DNA of 64,000 nucleotides from Bacillota bacterium (GCA_023411555.1 JAEYOQ010000058.1:62001-126000); one strand, 5' to 3'; positions 52,269-62,279 are shown, counted from the first letter of the stretch. Numbers and translations are program-made. The notes: generated by a model from the sequence alone, not told the origin.

Positions 52269-53738
52269 TTAATTATTTTTATTATTAATTTCAAACAATT
52301 TTATAAGTTTGCAAATTATCCAATTCATAAAAGGAGATAGAGAACGAGGTAAACTGTAATTATTAGTCTTTTGAAATATGACGTAGAATATTTTCTCGTA
52401 CTTACTATAACGCTTTTTATTATTAAATTTATTTATTGTATGGTATATGGGAATACTGTATATTCGTTCCAAGTTAGAACACCATGCTTCCTTATGATGA
52501 TTTTTGTGCACTAAACTACGGATGATGTCATTGGAGAACCTACATTTGTCATTAAGAATTTCATCCACCCACGAAAGAAGCTCACTAATAGTACTCTTTT
52601 TAATCGGATGAAAGATATCTGGAGTCATTCCATTTATATTAAGTGTTGCAGTTGGTATGTTTTTTTCGATTGCTTGCAAGACGCAAGTAAAAGAACTGAT
52701 TGGAATACTATCAATATATAAATCCGTAATGTTTAGCACTTCGTCTACCTCTTCTTTTGTCAATATACCAACAGCAATCACTCTTCCATGGGTTTTTTTA
52801 TAAACATCTCTCCATATATCTCTCATTGGGTCTGCACCAATAACTATAAAACAGACATTTTCATAGCGCTCAACTATCTTCTCCGCGATTGCTTGGAAAT
52901 TGTATTTCTCTACTGGGGTATATTTATAATCAGCTGCCATTGATGTTATTATTCTACTATCTTCAGGTAGATGATATTTTTTTAGTACATCCTGCTCATT
53001 AGCTATATAATCACAAGTCTCTGACTGCCTTTCCTCCAACGGAATTGGGAGTATTTCGGACCGTCTACAACCACGATAATTGAGGGTCAGTTCCTTATCT
53101 CCCCTCGATATATCAAGAACAATATCCGCAATACTAGTCCAGATATTAAAGGCAAAATTAGCCTGATTCATTATATATAATGGCTTAGTCCATTTAGGAT
53201 TACCAAATGCTAACAAAGGAATAGCATCATCCGGATGAGTATGGATAATAATTTTCTCGTAGCCGCTTGCTAACTCTAATAATTTTTTAGCTTGTTTTAT
53301 AGAATCCATATTTCTAAGATTATAGATATGACCGCCTGAATTATTTACTGATGCTTCTAAAAAACCCGGAACCGGATTGTTATACTGCTTTGTCAGAACT
53401 ATACTATGCTTCCTGTGTCTATCAAATTTAATCCAATTATTAATCAATCGATTATGACCCCCTGCTATTTCAACATGACTTACAACATGGAGTGTGGTAT
53501 CTTTCTCTTCCAACTTATGTTGAAATCCTCGTATAGTGCTGCTTATTCTAATGACTTCATGTTCCAGAAATTTATCACTATATCTTCCGGTCTCTCGTAT
53601 AAAATAAAAATGAGCTATATGTTCTATTAACTTAAATTTACGCTCATTATCTTTCTCAAATAACACCATGAGTTTTAATAATGATGCAAATAGATCGTTT
53701 TTTAATATCTTCCTATAAATTAAATTTCTTTGCACCAT
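52269..53738 (-). CDS. GT4-like glycosyltransferase
   Basis: A 489-residue GT-B protein. The N-terminal half has HVVSHVEIAGGHNRLINNW and IIIHTHPDDAIPLLA; the C-terminal donor half has DSRIITSMAADYKYTPVEKYNFQAIAEKI, FIVIGADPMRDIW, and YIDSIPISSFTCVLQAIEKNIPTATLN, the place where GT4 enzymes have E-x7-E. Here it is S-S-F-T-x-V-L-x-A-I-E, so the first Glu is not clear. A basic C-terminal tail is present. It starts 4 bases after the WbsX-like gene. Sugar and acceptor unknown. Confidence 0.78.
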   Translation of the reverse strand: MVQRNLIYRKILKNDLFASLLKLMVLFEKDNERKFKLIEHIAHFYFIRETGRYSDKFLEHEVIRISSTIRGFQHKLEEKDTTLHVVSHVEIAGGHNRLINNWIKFDRHRKHSIVLTKQYNNPVPGFLEASVNNSGGHIYNLRNMDSIKQAKKLLELASGYEKIIIHTHPDDAIPLLAFGNPKWTKPLYIMNQANFAFNIWTSIADIVLDISRGDKELTLNYRGCRRSEILPIPLEERQSETCDYIANEQDVLKKYHLPEDSRIITSMAADYKYTPVEKYNFQAIAEKIVERYENVCFIVIGADPMRDIWRDVYKKTHGRVIAVGILTKEEVDEVLNITDLYIDSIPISSFTCVLQAIEKNIPTATLNINGMTPDIFHPIKKSTISELLSWVDEILNDKCRFSNDIIRSLVHKNHHKEAWCSNLERIYSIPIYHTINKFNNKKRYSKYEKIFYVIFQKTNNYSLPRSLSPFMNWIICKLIKLFEINNKNN

Positions 53739-53742
53739 TACT

Positions 53743-54846
53743 TTACCCCTTTATAACAGTATCAATACAAGCCCTTCTTATTGCTTTAAGATAAGCATAT
53801 CCGTACTTTTTATCAGGTTCGAGATACGCTCCTTCTCCCCATTCGTTCCATGCATTAATAAACAAAAACTCATTACCGGCATTGAGTGATCGCAATATTT
53901 GAATTTTTAGATACTCTTCAAATTTTTTTGGAGATCCCCCTTTGATTATTAACCCTTTTCTTCCTTTTCTGGGAGAATTGTCCCAATTAGAAAATACCCC
54001 ATAGTAGGTTTTCTTTATAGGTAATTCTTTACGATTTGTTATCGTTCGATAAAACGAATCATAATCGATTTTAAATAATAGAAGTTTGTTAATTAAAGGA
54101 ACCTTCAGTAATTGTTTATACATTAACACTTGAGTTTTCCACAGGCACGCTTTTGTGTTATTAATATCTCCAAATGTTCTCATCGGTTCAAAATCTAATG
54201 ACGCGCTGAACTTTTTATTATATTTATCTTCACCGAAAGCAGTGTTCATTTGAATATAGTATAACCCTGGTAAATTATGTTTGCTCGCTAAAGTATCCCA
54301 ATAATTCATCATCGCAATACATTTCGGAATATTTTGGGCTCTATAGATAATAAATACTGGTTTTCCCTCCATACGGATATATCTATCATCCTGAAAGAAT
54401 GGAAGCAAGTAGTCGAAATGCTCCTTCCACTCTGCTTCTCCTCCATATACCTGGGGCATCAAGACTTCTTTTGATCCCAACACCCCATCCCATGTCCTAG
54501 TCCAGGGCTCATTCGCCCATGCTAAGCAGAATGGTAAATCAGCCTCTTTATTATCAAGTAACATTTCTATGGGCTTTTCTAGCAATTTCTTTCCGCCAAA
54601 CCAATAATGATAAAAGCAAAAACCTCCAATTCCATACTTCTTCGCCAGCTTCATCTGGTTCACTAGGACTTGAGGATTGGCTAAATCATAATAATTGTCC
54701 TGATAAGGCTCTCTGGGCTGATAATGCCCTTTAAAAAGTGGCTTTGCCCTTTTGGTATTGCACCATTCGGTAAAGCCCTCCCCCCACCATTCATTATTCT
54801 CCGGTATTTCATGAAATTGCGGCAGATAAAACGAAATTAATTTCAT
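53743..54846 (-). CDS. WbsX-like glycan-processing protein
   Basis: A 367-residue protein with the hallmarks of the WbsX/glycosyltransferase-WbsX (GH99-like) family: FYLPQFHEIPENNEWWGEGFTEWCNTKRAKPLFKGHYQPREP at the N-terminus, YGIGGFCFYHYWFGGKKLLEKP near residue 70, LPFCLAWANEPWTRTWDG near 105 and FLFINAWNEWGEGAYLEPD near 330. The fold is like family 99 endo-alpha-mannosidases. WbsX proteins are found in O-antigen and capsule loci; whether they cut or transfer sugars is unsettled. AAGGGGAT precedes the ATG. Confidence 0.9.
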   Translation of the reverse strand: MKLISFYLPQFHEIPENNEWWGEGFTEWCNTKRAKPLFKGHYQPREPYQDNYYDLANPQVLVNQMKLAKKYGIGGFCFYHYWFGGKKLLEKPIEMLLDNKEADLPFCLAWANEPWTRTWDGVLGSKEVLMPQVYGGEAEWKEHFDYLLPFFQDDRYIRMEGKPVFIIYRAQNIPKCIAMMNYWDTLASKHNLPGLYYIQMNTAFGEDKYNKKFSASLDFEPMRTFGDINNTKACLWKTQVLMYKQLLKVPLINKLLLFKIDYDSFYRTITNRKELPIKKTYYGVFSNWDNSPRKGRKGLIIKGGSPKKFEEYLKIQILRSLNAGNEFLFINAWNEWGEGAYLEPDKKYGYAYLKAIRRACIDTVIKG

Positions 54847-54905
54847 ATGATCCCCTTCGATAAATATTATTATACTACTAACATATCATGAAACTCATAT
54901 TCCAG

Positions 54906-55382
54906 TTATAATTCAAAAACCACATCTTCCAATGATATAATCGGATAGGAAAGTACATTCTCTAATTCCTCTTCGATTTTTTCATAATCAAAGATTGCAG
55001 TAACAACTACAACATCTACTTCCTCCAGGCCATCCTCTAAATTATAAACATCAAGTTCGGAATAAGTACTATCTGCCTTTTTATCAATAGCATATTTAAC
55101 TTCAATTTCAGAGTTCCTGAGTTCTTCATAGAGACGATTTCCTAATTCACCCATACCATAGATCGCTATAGTTTTATATCCATGATGAATAAAGTACTTG
55201 TCCAACTTTTTACCTTCATTTTTCAGAACCAGCCACTGATTTAGCATATTATAATAGCCTTTAAATTTATCTACCTTATTTGCCTTTTCTACCAGCTTCT
55301 TGTTCTTATAGTAATTTACTACTGCAGCTCCTGTTGCAACTCCTATGGCAGCCGCTAAAAAACCAACAACAGACTTTTTCAT
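54906..55382 (-). CDS. small membrane-anchored Rossmann-fold protein
   Basis: A 158-residue protein with an N-terminal membrane segment (SVVGFLAAAIGVATGAAVVNYY), a short Lys-rich helix, and then a Rossmann-like domain with KTIAIYGMGELGNRLYEELRNSEIEVKYAIDKKADS, the GxGxxG module seen in several other proteins of this region. No catalytic residues can be named. It may bind a sugar nucleotide and tether it, or the transferases, at the membrane; this is speculation. The WbsX-like gene follows 60 bases downstream. Confidence 0.78.
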   Translation of the reverse strand: MKKSVVGFLAAAIGVATGAAVVNYYKNKKLVEKANKVDKFKGYYNMLNQWLVLKNEGKKLDKYFIHHGYKTIAIYGMGELGNRLYEELRNSEIEVKYAIDKKADSTYSELDVYNLEDGLEEVDVVVVTAIFDYEKIEEELENVLSYPIISLEDVVFEL

Positions 55383-55455
55383 TCTTATCCCTCTTTCTTT
55401 ATTATTATTATTAGCTTGTCGCTCTATTACTGCTTAGATTGATTCCTACTAAATA

Positions 55456-55733
55456 TCATGTTTTATATGTTACTAAAACATGCAGATAATCTGCCTCCAA
55501 ACCATTCTTTATAGTTTCCTCTGTTTGCGGAAAATCGAAGATTTTAGTTTTCATTCCTGTCCACTTTTCTATATAGTCCGTAATATCATTTCCCCAATCG
55601 TACGTCACTAAAGATTCCCTCTTATCGATTTGATTCCCATGATATACCTGTGACATATACAGTACTGTCATACACTTTCATTTTGCCCCTCTTGAGGTGC
55701 TACCCCATTTCGAAAAGGCACCGGGATCTTCAT
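55456..55733 (-). pseudogene. methyltransferase-like C-terminal remnant with a frameshift
   Basis: Two short frames join here. From ATG 55733 (RBS AGAGGG): MKIPVPFRNGVAPQEGQNESV, then stop. From ATG 55671: 71 residues starting MTVLYMSQVYHGNQIDKRES and ending in YLHVLVTYKT. They overlap at ATGA. Removing one base would join them as ...NESVTVLYMSQVYHG..., a continuous segment that looks like the end of an enzyme, perhaps of a class I methyltransferase; that guess is from general pattern only. The likely reading is a decayed remnant. An alternative is two small overlapping genes. It follows the GT2 gene by 14 bases. Confidence 0.5.
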
Positions 55734-55747
55734 ATTAATCCCTCTTT

Positions 55748-56809
55748 CTAAAATTTCTGTTTTATATAATTACATAAATTTCTAACCTTTTTATAATGGT
55801 CTCTGATAGCAAGATATCGAAGTATATCTTTATTAGAGCAGTTCTTAATTTCTTTTATATTAACCTTATTAATGATACCCATACGCTTGGCATAAGTATG
55901 AAGCGAACAGCAGGTATACCACTGTCCAAATGGTATCTTCAAGCGCTTTGATAATTCATTACGAAATTCATAGTCCACCTCAATGAATTTGAGCTTTGTT
56001 GCTATATTACTGCTTAAATTGATTCCTTCCGATCTACATCCTAAAGATCGATTATAATAGTACATATTATATTTCATTGTATAATTGACATTAAGGATCC
56101 AATCAGAGCTTGGATAGAACGCTTCATTATATCCACCCAGCTTAATCACGTTTTCTCTTCGAAGCAATGCGCCGACCGGATGTGTCAACGTTTGTGTCAT
56201 GAAATGCTCCAATACGAATACCCTAGACAGTGGTACCCCTTTTTCCATGCTTTCCATGAACCCCCTGCTTTTATGTCTAGTCCGCTCTGCCTGCTTTTCC
56301 TTTTTAGAAAAAATAAGATTTGCCTGCTCCGGTGTTTTTATCTTCGCAATATCATGCCCTATATACAGATAATGAATATCTTTATGCTCTTTTAATACAT
56401 GAGTTACCTCCTCTAGATAGAAGTTATATAGATAATCATCATCATTTAAGATTGCCACCCATTCCCCCCTTGCCAGTTCAAAGCATCTGTTCCAATTGCC
56501 AAACAAACCTAAGTTTCTCGCATTGCGATAGTATTGCAGATTATTTATCGACATAGACTTAAGATATTTTTCTATCTCAGAATCGTCCGGATCATCATTT
56601 ACCACAACAATTTCATAATTACAATCCCCTATTTGATTAATCGCACTACTTAAAGTAATTTTAAACATATCCAACTTCTTATAGGTGGGAATAACGATCG
56701 ATATCAGTGGTTTTTCTTTCTGCGGAGCCCTAATAATATGCTCTGATTGAATATGCTTATATTTTTCAAAATTGTTCCTGCTCTGAAAGAATTTATTTGA
56801 TCCATTCAT
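55748..56809 (-). CDS. GT2 glycosyltransferase
   Basis: A 353-residue GT-A enzyme: PLISIVIPTYKKLDMFKITLSSAINQ near residue 33, IVVVNDDPDDSEIEKY, the DxD-type motif VAILNDDDYLY near residue 115, and THPVGALLRRENVIKLGGYNEAFYPSSDWIL near 215. A basic C-terminus may bind the membrane. Its start overlaps the stop of the upstream GT2 gene by 4 bases (ATGA), indicating coupled translation. Donor and acceptor unknown. Confidence 0.9.
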   Translation of the reverse strand: MNGSNKFFQSRNNFEKYKHIQSEHIIRAPQKEKPLISIVIPTYKKLDMFKITLSSAINQIGDCNYEIVVVNDDPDDSEIEKYLKSMSINNLQYYRNARNLGLFGNWNRCFELARGEWVAILNDDDYLYNFYLEEVTHVLKEHKDIHYLYIGHDIAKIKTPEQANLIFSKKEKQAERTRHKSRGFMESMEKGVPLSRVFVLEHFMTQTLTHPVGALLRRENVIKLGGYNEAFYPSSDWILNVNYTMKYNMYYYNRSLGCRSEGINLSSNIATKLKFIEVDYEFRNELSKRLKIPFGQWYTCCSLHTYAKRMGIINKVNIKEIKNCSNKDILRYLAIRDHYKKVRNLCNYIKQKF

Positions 56810-57765
56810 CTACTAGTCTCCATATCATATAGATCCGGTACTATACAGTTAATCAAAAAGCCAACTAATTTTTTATTATGATATCCTGTTAACACCAATT
56901 CCATAACGGTTTTTCGGTATAATTTACTCAAGTAACGGAGTATCTTTTTATTATCTTTAATCCTACTTTTTATTTGTGTGTACATCCAAGAAATATGCTT
57001 TAATATATGTAACAATTCCCTCTTGTACAAATCCCTTTGCTTAATGTGCTTATAAAAATCCTTCCTTTGTATATACGCTTCCAATCCGTCCATCCGGGAT
57101 AAATTAAATTTCTTACCCATAATGCTATTAGCCCTCTGCCGATAAAAGTACATTTTACTTTGTGAACATACAATCCTATCTGCAGAAGAGATAAGCTTAT
57201 AATTCACAAACTCATCCTCATGGGTCTTCCCTTCAGGAAAACGTATATTATGAAACAACTCAGCCCTATAGAGTTTATTCCATACCACAGAATAGGTAAT
57301 ACTATTCGGAGCATGTAATTTCTCGAGAATTGATCTATTCGTATAAACTTTTGGGGGAGCTTGAACATTACCTCTCCATTCCAATTCGTGGTCGTTTTTT
57401 GCTTTAACAAATTCACATTGGGATATATCCGCATTATAATGAACTATATTATTATGCAGAATCTCCAACATATCCAATGCAATCCAGTCATCACTGTCTA
57501 TTAACGCGATATATCTTCCTGAAGCTATATCTAAACCTGTATTTCTGGCAGAACTTAAGCCGCCATTCTGTTTATGTATTACCTTTACTCTACTGTCCTT
57601 AGCCGCATATTCATCACAGATAAACGAACTAGAATCCTCCGCTCCATCATCAACAAGGATAAGCTCATAATCACGGAACGTCTGCTGCAGTATACTATCC
57701 AGACATTTTCTTAAATATTTTTCTACATTATATATCGGAACAATGATACTGATCTGTGGTTTCAC
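56806..57765 (-). CDS. GT2 glycosyltransferase
   Basis: A 319-residue GT2 enzyme of the common capsule/teichoic type: ISIIVPIYNVEKYLRKCLDSILQQTFRDYELILVDDGAEDSS at the N-terminus, NGGLSSARNTGLDIASGRYIALIDSDDWI near residue 70-97 with the DSDD metal-binding motif, and TYSVVWNKLYRAELF near 160. It transfers a sugar from a nucleotide donor on the cytosolic face. One of three adjacent GT2 genes. Confidence 0.92.
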   Translation of the reverse strand: MKPQISIIVPIYNVEKYLRKCLDSILQQTFRDYELILVDDGAEDSSSFICDEYAAKDSRVKVIHKQNGGLSSARNTGLDIASGRYIALIDSDDWIALDMLEILHNNIVHYNADISQCEFVKAKNDHELEWRGNVQAPPKVYTNRSILEKLHAPNSITYSVVWNKLYRAELFHNIRFPEGKTHEDEFVNYKLISSADRIVCSQSKMYFYRQRANSIMGKKFNLSRMDGLEAYIQRKDFYKHIKQRDLYKRELLHILKHISWMYTQIKSRIKDNKKILRYLSKLYRKTVMELVLTGYHNKKLVGFLINCIVPDLYDMETSR

Positions 57766-57819
57766 TTCTCATCCTCCTGACTTTCATTCTATGAAGAACT
57801 TTCTGCAGTAAATACAATC

Positions 57820-59214
57820 CTATCTATGAATAAAATCCCTAACATCAATAGCGTATATTAAGTACATATCCAGATTAATAAGAATAATATTACTATTAAC
57901 TTCATGAACCTTATGAACGATATCTCCAAAATAATTCTTGTTGATTACAAATATTACATCAATATCCTGCTTCACTGAATCAAAGCTTTGTAGTATATGA
58001 CCGGTAGGCAGTTCTTCTCCTTCACGTTTCCTGTTTCCATCTATAACATGTTTGATATATTGATTACCTTTATCGTTGATTTCCAGGAAATCCTTTCCCT
58101 TCTGTCCTGCACCCCAGACAGCAATTCGCAAAGAATTATTTCTGCAATAAGAAATTAAATGCTGTGCTCTGTTCTCGGTTTCTCTATAATAATTCAGATA
58201 TGAAAATTTTCTTTTTCGTAATGACTCCAATTCGTCGAGTAACTTTTCCGGTGATTGATCATTTAGCCTTGCCATCTCTACATAAATCGGATCAACAATT
58301 TTATCTATATAATAGTTATCCGGATAGCTAGGACATATCCTCCTTATGTTACTACTGATTTCCTGCATTCTAGCTACTGGTACTTCATCAAACTTCTCCA
58401 GGCAGCTATCAAGCATATAGAAATAATAGCTTCGTATAAAGAACATCTCCAATTCCGTACTATACTCCTTTGAAAAGCCTCGCTTCCTTGCTTGCTCGTA
58501 GAATGTCATCGCCGCTTCCATCCGTTGAAAATGATGGTTGCTGTTCTTTGTAGACAGTGTAGAATTTTCTCGGATATAATAATAATACAGAAATTCATTC
58601 AACTTTGAAGCATTCTTCGCATAGAGAAAGTAGAACGGTGTGACTGCCAGATCTTCATATTGTATTCCCTCGGCAAAATATAAATTATTATCTACTATAA
58701 CGCTTCGCCGAATGAGCTTAGAAACCGGAAATGCTCTCATTGCCAATAACGCTTTCTTTTTCGGAATCGTCAAAGTTCCTTCAATTTCCTTACCAAACTC
58801 CATTATGAAATTTTCAGCACCAGTAGCTTCAAATACCTTTCTAATATCGCAGAATACAATGTCACTATTATCCTTTTCCGCTGCAGAATACAATTTCTCA
58901 CAAAGCGTTACATCCACCCAATCGTCACTATCAACGAATGTAATGTATTCACCGGTCGATTTCTTGATTCCAATATTTCGAGCTCCGCCTTGCTTCCTAT
59001 TTTCCTGCAAATAGATACAAATAAGCTTATCCGGATACTTATCCTCATATTCCCTCATAATATCTGCACAGCTATCAGGAGAGGCATCATTGATTAATAT
59101 TATCTCAATGTCGGATAACGTCTGATTAACTAAAGAATCAATACAGCGCCTCAGGTATTTTTCCACACCGTAAACCGGTACAATAATACTGACTTTTTTC
59201 TTTGTTTCCTCCAT
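57820..59214 (-). CDS. GT2 glycosyltransferase with C-terminal Rossmann module
   Basis: A 464-residue protein. Residues 1-220 are a GT2 domain (VSIIVPVYGVEKYLRRCIDSLVNQTLSDIEIILINDASPDS, GARNIGIKKSTGEYITFVDSDDWVD). The C-terminal 110 residues form a Rossmann-like module starting RIAVWGAGQKGKDFLEINDKG, which recurs in other proteins of the region. The ATG at 59214 has GGAGG 4 bases upstream; the GTG at 59232 would overlap it. Confidence 0.9.
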   Translation of the reverse strand: MEETKKKVSIIVPVYGVEKYLRRCIDSLVNQTLSDIEIILINDASPDSCADIMREYEDKYPDKLICIYLQENRKQGGARNIGIKKSTGEYITFVDSDDWVDVTLCEKLYSAAEKDNSDIVFCDIRKVFEATGAENFIMEFGKEIEGTLTIPKKKALLAMRAFPVSKLIRRSVIVDNNLYFAEGIQYEDLAVTPFYFLYAKNASKLNEFLYYYYIRENSTLSTKNSNHHFQRMEAAMTFYEQARKRGFSKEYSTELEMFFIRSYYFYMLDSCLEKFDEVPVARMQEISSNIRRICPSYPDNYYIDKIVDPIYVEMARLNDQSPEKLLDELESLRKRKFSYLNYYRETENRAQHLISYCRNNSLRIAVWGAGQKGKDFLEINDKGNQYIKHVIDGNRKREGEELPTGHILQSFDSVKQDIDVIFVINKNYFGDIVHKVHEVNSNIILINLDMYLIYAIDVRDFIHR

Positions 59215-59265
59215 ACTGCCTCCATAAACCACTTCACTCCGAAATATTCACATAGCCTTTGCTTT

Positions 59266-61068
59266 TCAGCCTTTAAATGCATTTCTTTCCAGGATTATAT
59301 CGGATATTTCTAACTTATTCTGTAATACTTTTATCTCTTCTTTCATTTTAGAAGTTAATTCAATTCGCTTACCGGTTGGGATATGAAGAGCTTGCTCCTT
59401 GTTCGGAAAATAAATATAATCATCAGCAATAACAATACCCTCCCTAATAATTACTCCTCCCAAATAATTATCATCGAGGATGTCATTACCAAGTGCATAG
59501 CCAATCTCTAAATCCATAAGATTAGCTATAGTCGGAAGAATATCAATCTGACCAACTATCTTATTGATTCGAACTCCTTCCTTTTGCCCTGGAAGGTGCA
59601 TTAAGGCCACTACCTTCTGATATTGAAGCCAATTAAAATCATTGTTTTCAATCTGCAGATAGTCCATCATCTCCTGTCGGTATTGCCTTGGAATTCCAGA
59701 ATGATCTCCATACATTACGATCAGCGAACTATCGTATAATCCTTTCTCCTTCAAATCCTGCATAAATTCTCCGATGGCCTTATCCGCGTAATGTGCACCC
59801 TTTATATATTTTCCAAGAAATGTTCCTTCCAGTTCTCCAACCGGAAAATCATTTTTTTCGAAAAAATCATAGGGGTGATGTAATGATAATGTAATCAAAA
59901 AAGCAAAAAAGCGTCCAAGCTTACTTTTCTCTTCAAGAAATTTTGCTATCTGCCGAAAGAAAGAATGGTCACTTAAGCCCGGAAAAATAAACTCGTCATT
60001 ATCAAGCATGGAATTATCAATAAAACTGTCATATCCATACAAACGATACATAAGATGCCTGTTCCAAAAGCTGGCCTGATTTCCATGAAATCCGAAATTC
60101 TGATATCCTTTCTCCTTGGCAGCATGGCCTAATGAATGAAAAGTATTATTCTGACATTCATAACAAGCCGGCTTATCTGCTAATGGATAGAGTGAATTAT
60201 TTAGTATAAGCTCCGCATCAGAGGTATTGCCGACACTCGTCTGATAATACATATTAGTAAAGCTTACACTCTCTGCCGAAAGCCTGTTTAGATTTGGAGT
60301 TATTTCTTGACCCTCAATCTTGCGGTTAAGAAGAAATTCTTGCATGGATTCCATTTGAATAACAACTAGATTCTTATCCTTTGCTATTTTGGAATACTGA
60401 TTCAAGCTCCGCTTCCAGGATGTAGCCTCCACCCTAGCTCTTTCCTCTGGACTTAACCCCTTTTTTCTACGTAAGCTGTTTTTTACATAACTAACCAGAT
60501 CATCCACATGATAATAAATAACTCCCAAATCCCTAGCTATTCGCTTCTTGTTCCAAAAATAGGATTTACGATTACTGTGGTGATAGATATAGCTAAACCA
60601 GAGCGTACCGCCTATTATGCAAATAACAGAGTATATAATACGTAGCGCTATAGGCACTGGGTTCTTTATAAGAACCACTGCAACAAGATATAAAACCGGA
60701 ATATCAACAAAGTATAGGAAGTCTTTGCTTAAAAACACACCAAACACGCTCTTTCTTATTCCTTTGATAAGCTTTGCCTGGTGAATTACAACAGAAATTG
60801 TAAGCGGGTTCTTATAATATCTCATGTATAGGGTGTCTGAAAAGAGCACTATATCAAAAATAACTCCAAATACAAACCAAATCCATTGGATATCGGTAAT
60901 TGCGAAAATACCACTCATTATGGCACCGGTAGCAAGCATGGCCTGTACACTTTTTTTATGAATCCTCCAACGAAATGGAGGAGTATTGATGTTTGTGTTG
61001 AAATTGAAATAAAGCAATTTCCCAAATATCCATATTATCAACACAATGTTAATGGCAAAATAAACCAC
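59266..61068 (-). CDS. LTA-synthase-like membrane sulfatase-fold protein
   Basis: A 600-residue protein with about five N-terminal membrane segments (VVYFAINIVLIIWIFGKLLYF onward, to about residue 175) and an extracytoplasmic alkaline phosphatase/sulfatase-fold domain of the LtaS type: NLVVIQMESMQEFLL near residue 235, NMYYQTSVGNTSDAELILNNSLYP near 275 with the nucleophile Thr, FGFHGNQASFWNRHLMY, and LIVMYGDHSGIPR near 460 with metal-binding Asp/His. LtaS enzymes move glycerol phosphate from phosphatidylglycerol to an acceptor. In this locus it may add phosphoglycerol to the glycan. GTG at 61068 has GGAGG 7 bases upstream; ATG 61086 is the alternative. Confidence 0.88.
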   Translation of the reverse strand: MVYFAINIVLIIWIFGKLLYFNFNTNINTPPFRWRIHKKSVQAMLATGAIMSGIFAITDIQWIWFVFGVIFDIVLFSDTLYMRYYKNPLTISVVIHQAKLIKGIRKSVFGVFLSKDFLYFVDIPVLYLVAVVLIKNPVPIALRIIYSVICIIGGTLWFSYIYHHSNRKSYFWNKKRIARDLGVIYYHVDDLVSYVKNSLRRKKGLSPEERARVEATSWKRSLNQYSKIAKDKNLVVIQMESMQEFLLNRKIEGQEITPNLNRLSAESVSFTNMYYQTSVGNTSDAELILNNSLYPLADKPACYECQNNTFHSLGHAAKEKGYQNFGFHGNQASFWNRHLMYRLYGYDSFIDNSMLDNDEFIFPGLSDHSFFRQIAKFLEEKSKLGRFFAFLITLSLHHPYDFFEKNDFPVGELEGTFLGKYIKGAHYADKAIGEFMQDLKEKGLYDSSLIVMYGDHSGIPRQYRQEMMDYLQIENNDFNWLQYQKVVALMHLPGQKEGVRINKIVGQIDILPTIANLMDLEIGYALGNDILDDNYLGGVIIREGIVIADDYIYFPNKEQALHIPTGKRIELTSKMKEEIKVLQNKLEISDIILERNAFKG

Positions 61069-61094
61069 ACCCATTCCTCCATTCATATCTTCAT

Positions 61095-62279
61095 CTACCA
61101 ATAACGTCCTGCTTCCACCTTCTTGAAATCATGAGGTATCTCTACTTGTACAGGACTTGTCCATGCCTCATTATATACGCCTAATTTATTCCAAGCTTTA
61201 CCTTTAATACCAAAGAACAACTGCAATATTCCACCAACATGCACAGCTTTCTTACCAATTCTTTTGATATAAGCTCCAAGAGGTAATCCGTATGCTCCAG
61301 CACCGATCAACGCAATATCAAAATCTATCTGATCAATTTTGTGCTGCATACTTGCCAATGCCTCAAACCAGTTTGAGTACTCTGTTTTATTACCAGCAAT
61401 ACTTTGCACCGCCTTTAACGTCCGTAGATCAAAGTCTGGAAGAAAATCTTTATTTTCAAATAGTTTGTCCTTGATTTTATAATTTTGCTGTACTGATACC
61501 TCAAAAGGGTGAATGACCAGCACCTTCTTCCCCTTAAGGGCTGATGTCCAAGGATTTTTTTTATCATGGGGGAATACAGTAGCACCATAGTCAGCAAGAA
61601 TTTTATCTGCGTAGTGCTCGCTATATAACTTATCCTCGAATACAGAAAACCACATGGACCATATTAAATCCATGCTTCCTAGACTATCCATATATAATTC
61701 CGAGAATTTATCTAACATCTCTTCCTCACTTGGGAAAAATCCCGCATTCACGTTCATCATCATCTTAACATTATCGGGATAGCATTTCTTCTCCGTTGCC
61801 CTTCTTAGAAAATAAAGGTAATGGCATAAACACTCTAATTCCACCGAACCCAATCTTCCTACAAAAAAGGGATCTTTACCATTTAGGTTGTCTAAGATAT
61901 ACTGATTAGCATCTTCATCGCTCATGAAAGGGTTTAAAAATGTCTCCTTGGCTTTTACCTCATGTAAAACACCAAGTTTTATCTTATAAAAATTATTTAA
62001 GCCCATGCATTCAAGCTGTTCGGCAATCTCATCATCAAAGGTACTCGAGATAATAATATGTGTATTCGGATAATGCAGTAGTTGTTCTGGTACTATGATT
62101 TTATAACCACCTAACATTGTACCGGCCAATTCTCGATTATTATCACAGAATGCAATTATATTAGAGCCTATTTTCTCAAACTCCTCCAAGGTACGTAGAC
62201 CACATGAGCCACCACCGAAAAGAATAACATCCTTCCCTCTGAAATATTCCATGTCCTTTCCGATAACTCTGATATACAT
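61095..62279 (-). CDS. Rossmann module fused to GT-D-like glycosyltransferase domain
   Basis: A 394-residue two-domain protein. Residues about 1-120 form a Rossmann-like module (KDVILFGGGSCGLRTLEEFEKIGSNIIAFCDNNRE). The rest matches the GT-D-fold (DUF1792-like) glycosyltransferases: DPFFVGRLGSVELECLCHYLYFL near residue 135, KKVLVIHPFEVSVQQNY near 250, and FDIALIGAGAYGLPLGAYIKRIGKKAVHVGGILQLFFGIKGKAWN near 325. GT-D enzymes work in streptococcal adhesin glycosylation. The ATG at 62279 has GGAGG 5 bases ahead. The stop overlaps the leader of the LTA-synthase-like gene. Confidence 0.82.
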   Translation of the reverse strand: MYIRVIGKDMEYFRGKDVILFGGGSCGLRTLEEFEKIGSNIIAFCDNNRELAGTMLGGYKIIVPEQLLHYPNTHIIISSTFDDEIAEQLECMGLNNFYKIKLGVLHEVKAKETFLNPFMSDEDANQYILDNLNGKDPFFVGRLGSVELECLCHYLYFLRRATEKKCYPDNVKMMMNVNAGFFPSEEEMLDKFSELYMDSLGSMDLIWSMWFSVFEDKLYSEHYADKILADYGATVFPHDKKNPWTSALKGKKVLVIHPFEVSVQQNYKIKDKLFENKDFLPDFDLRTLKAVQSIAGNKTEYSNWFEALASMQHKIDQIDFDIALIGAGAYGLPLGAYIKRIGKKAVHVGGILQLFFGIKGKAWNKLGVYNEAWTSPVQVEIPHDFKKVEAGRYW

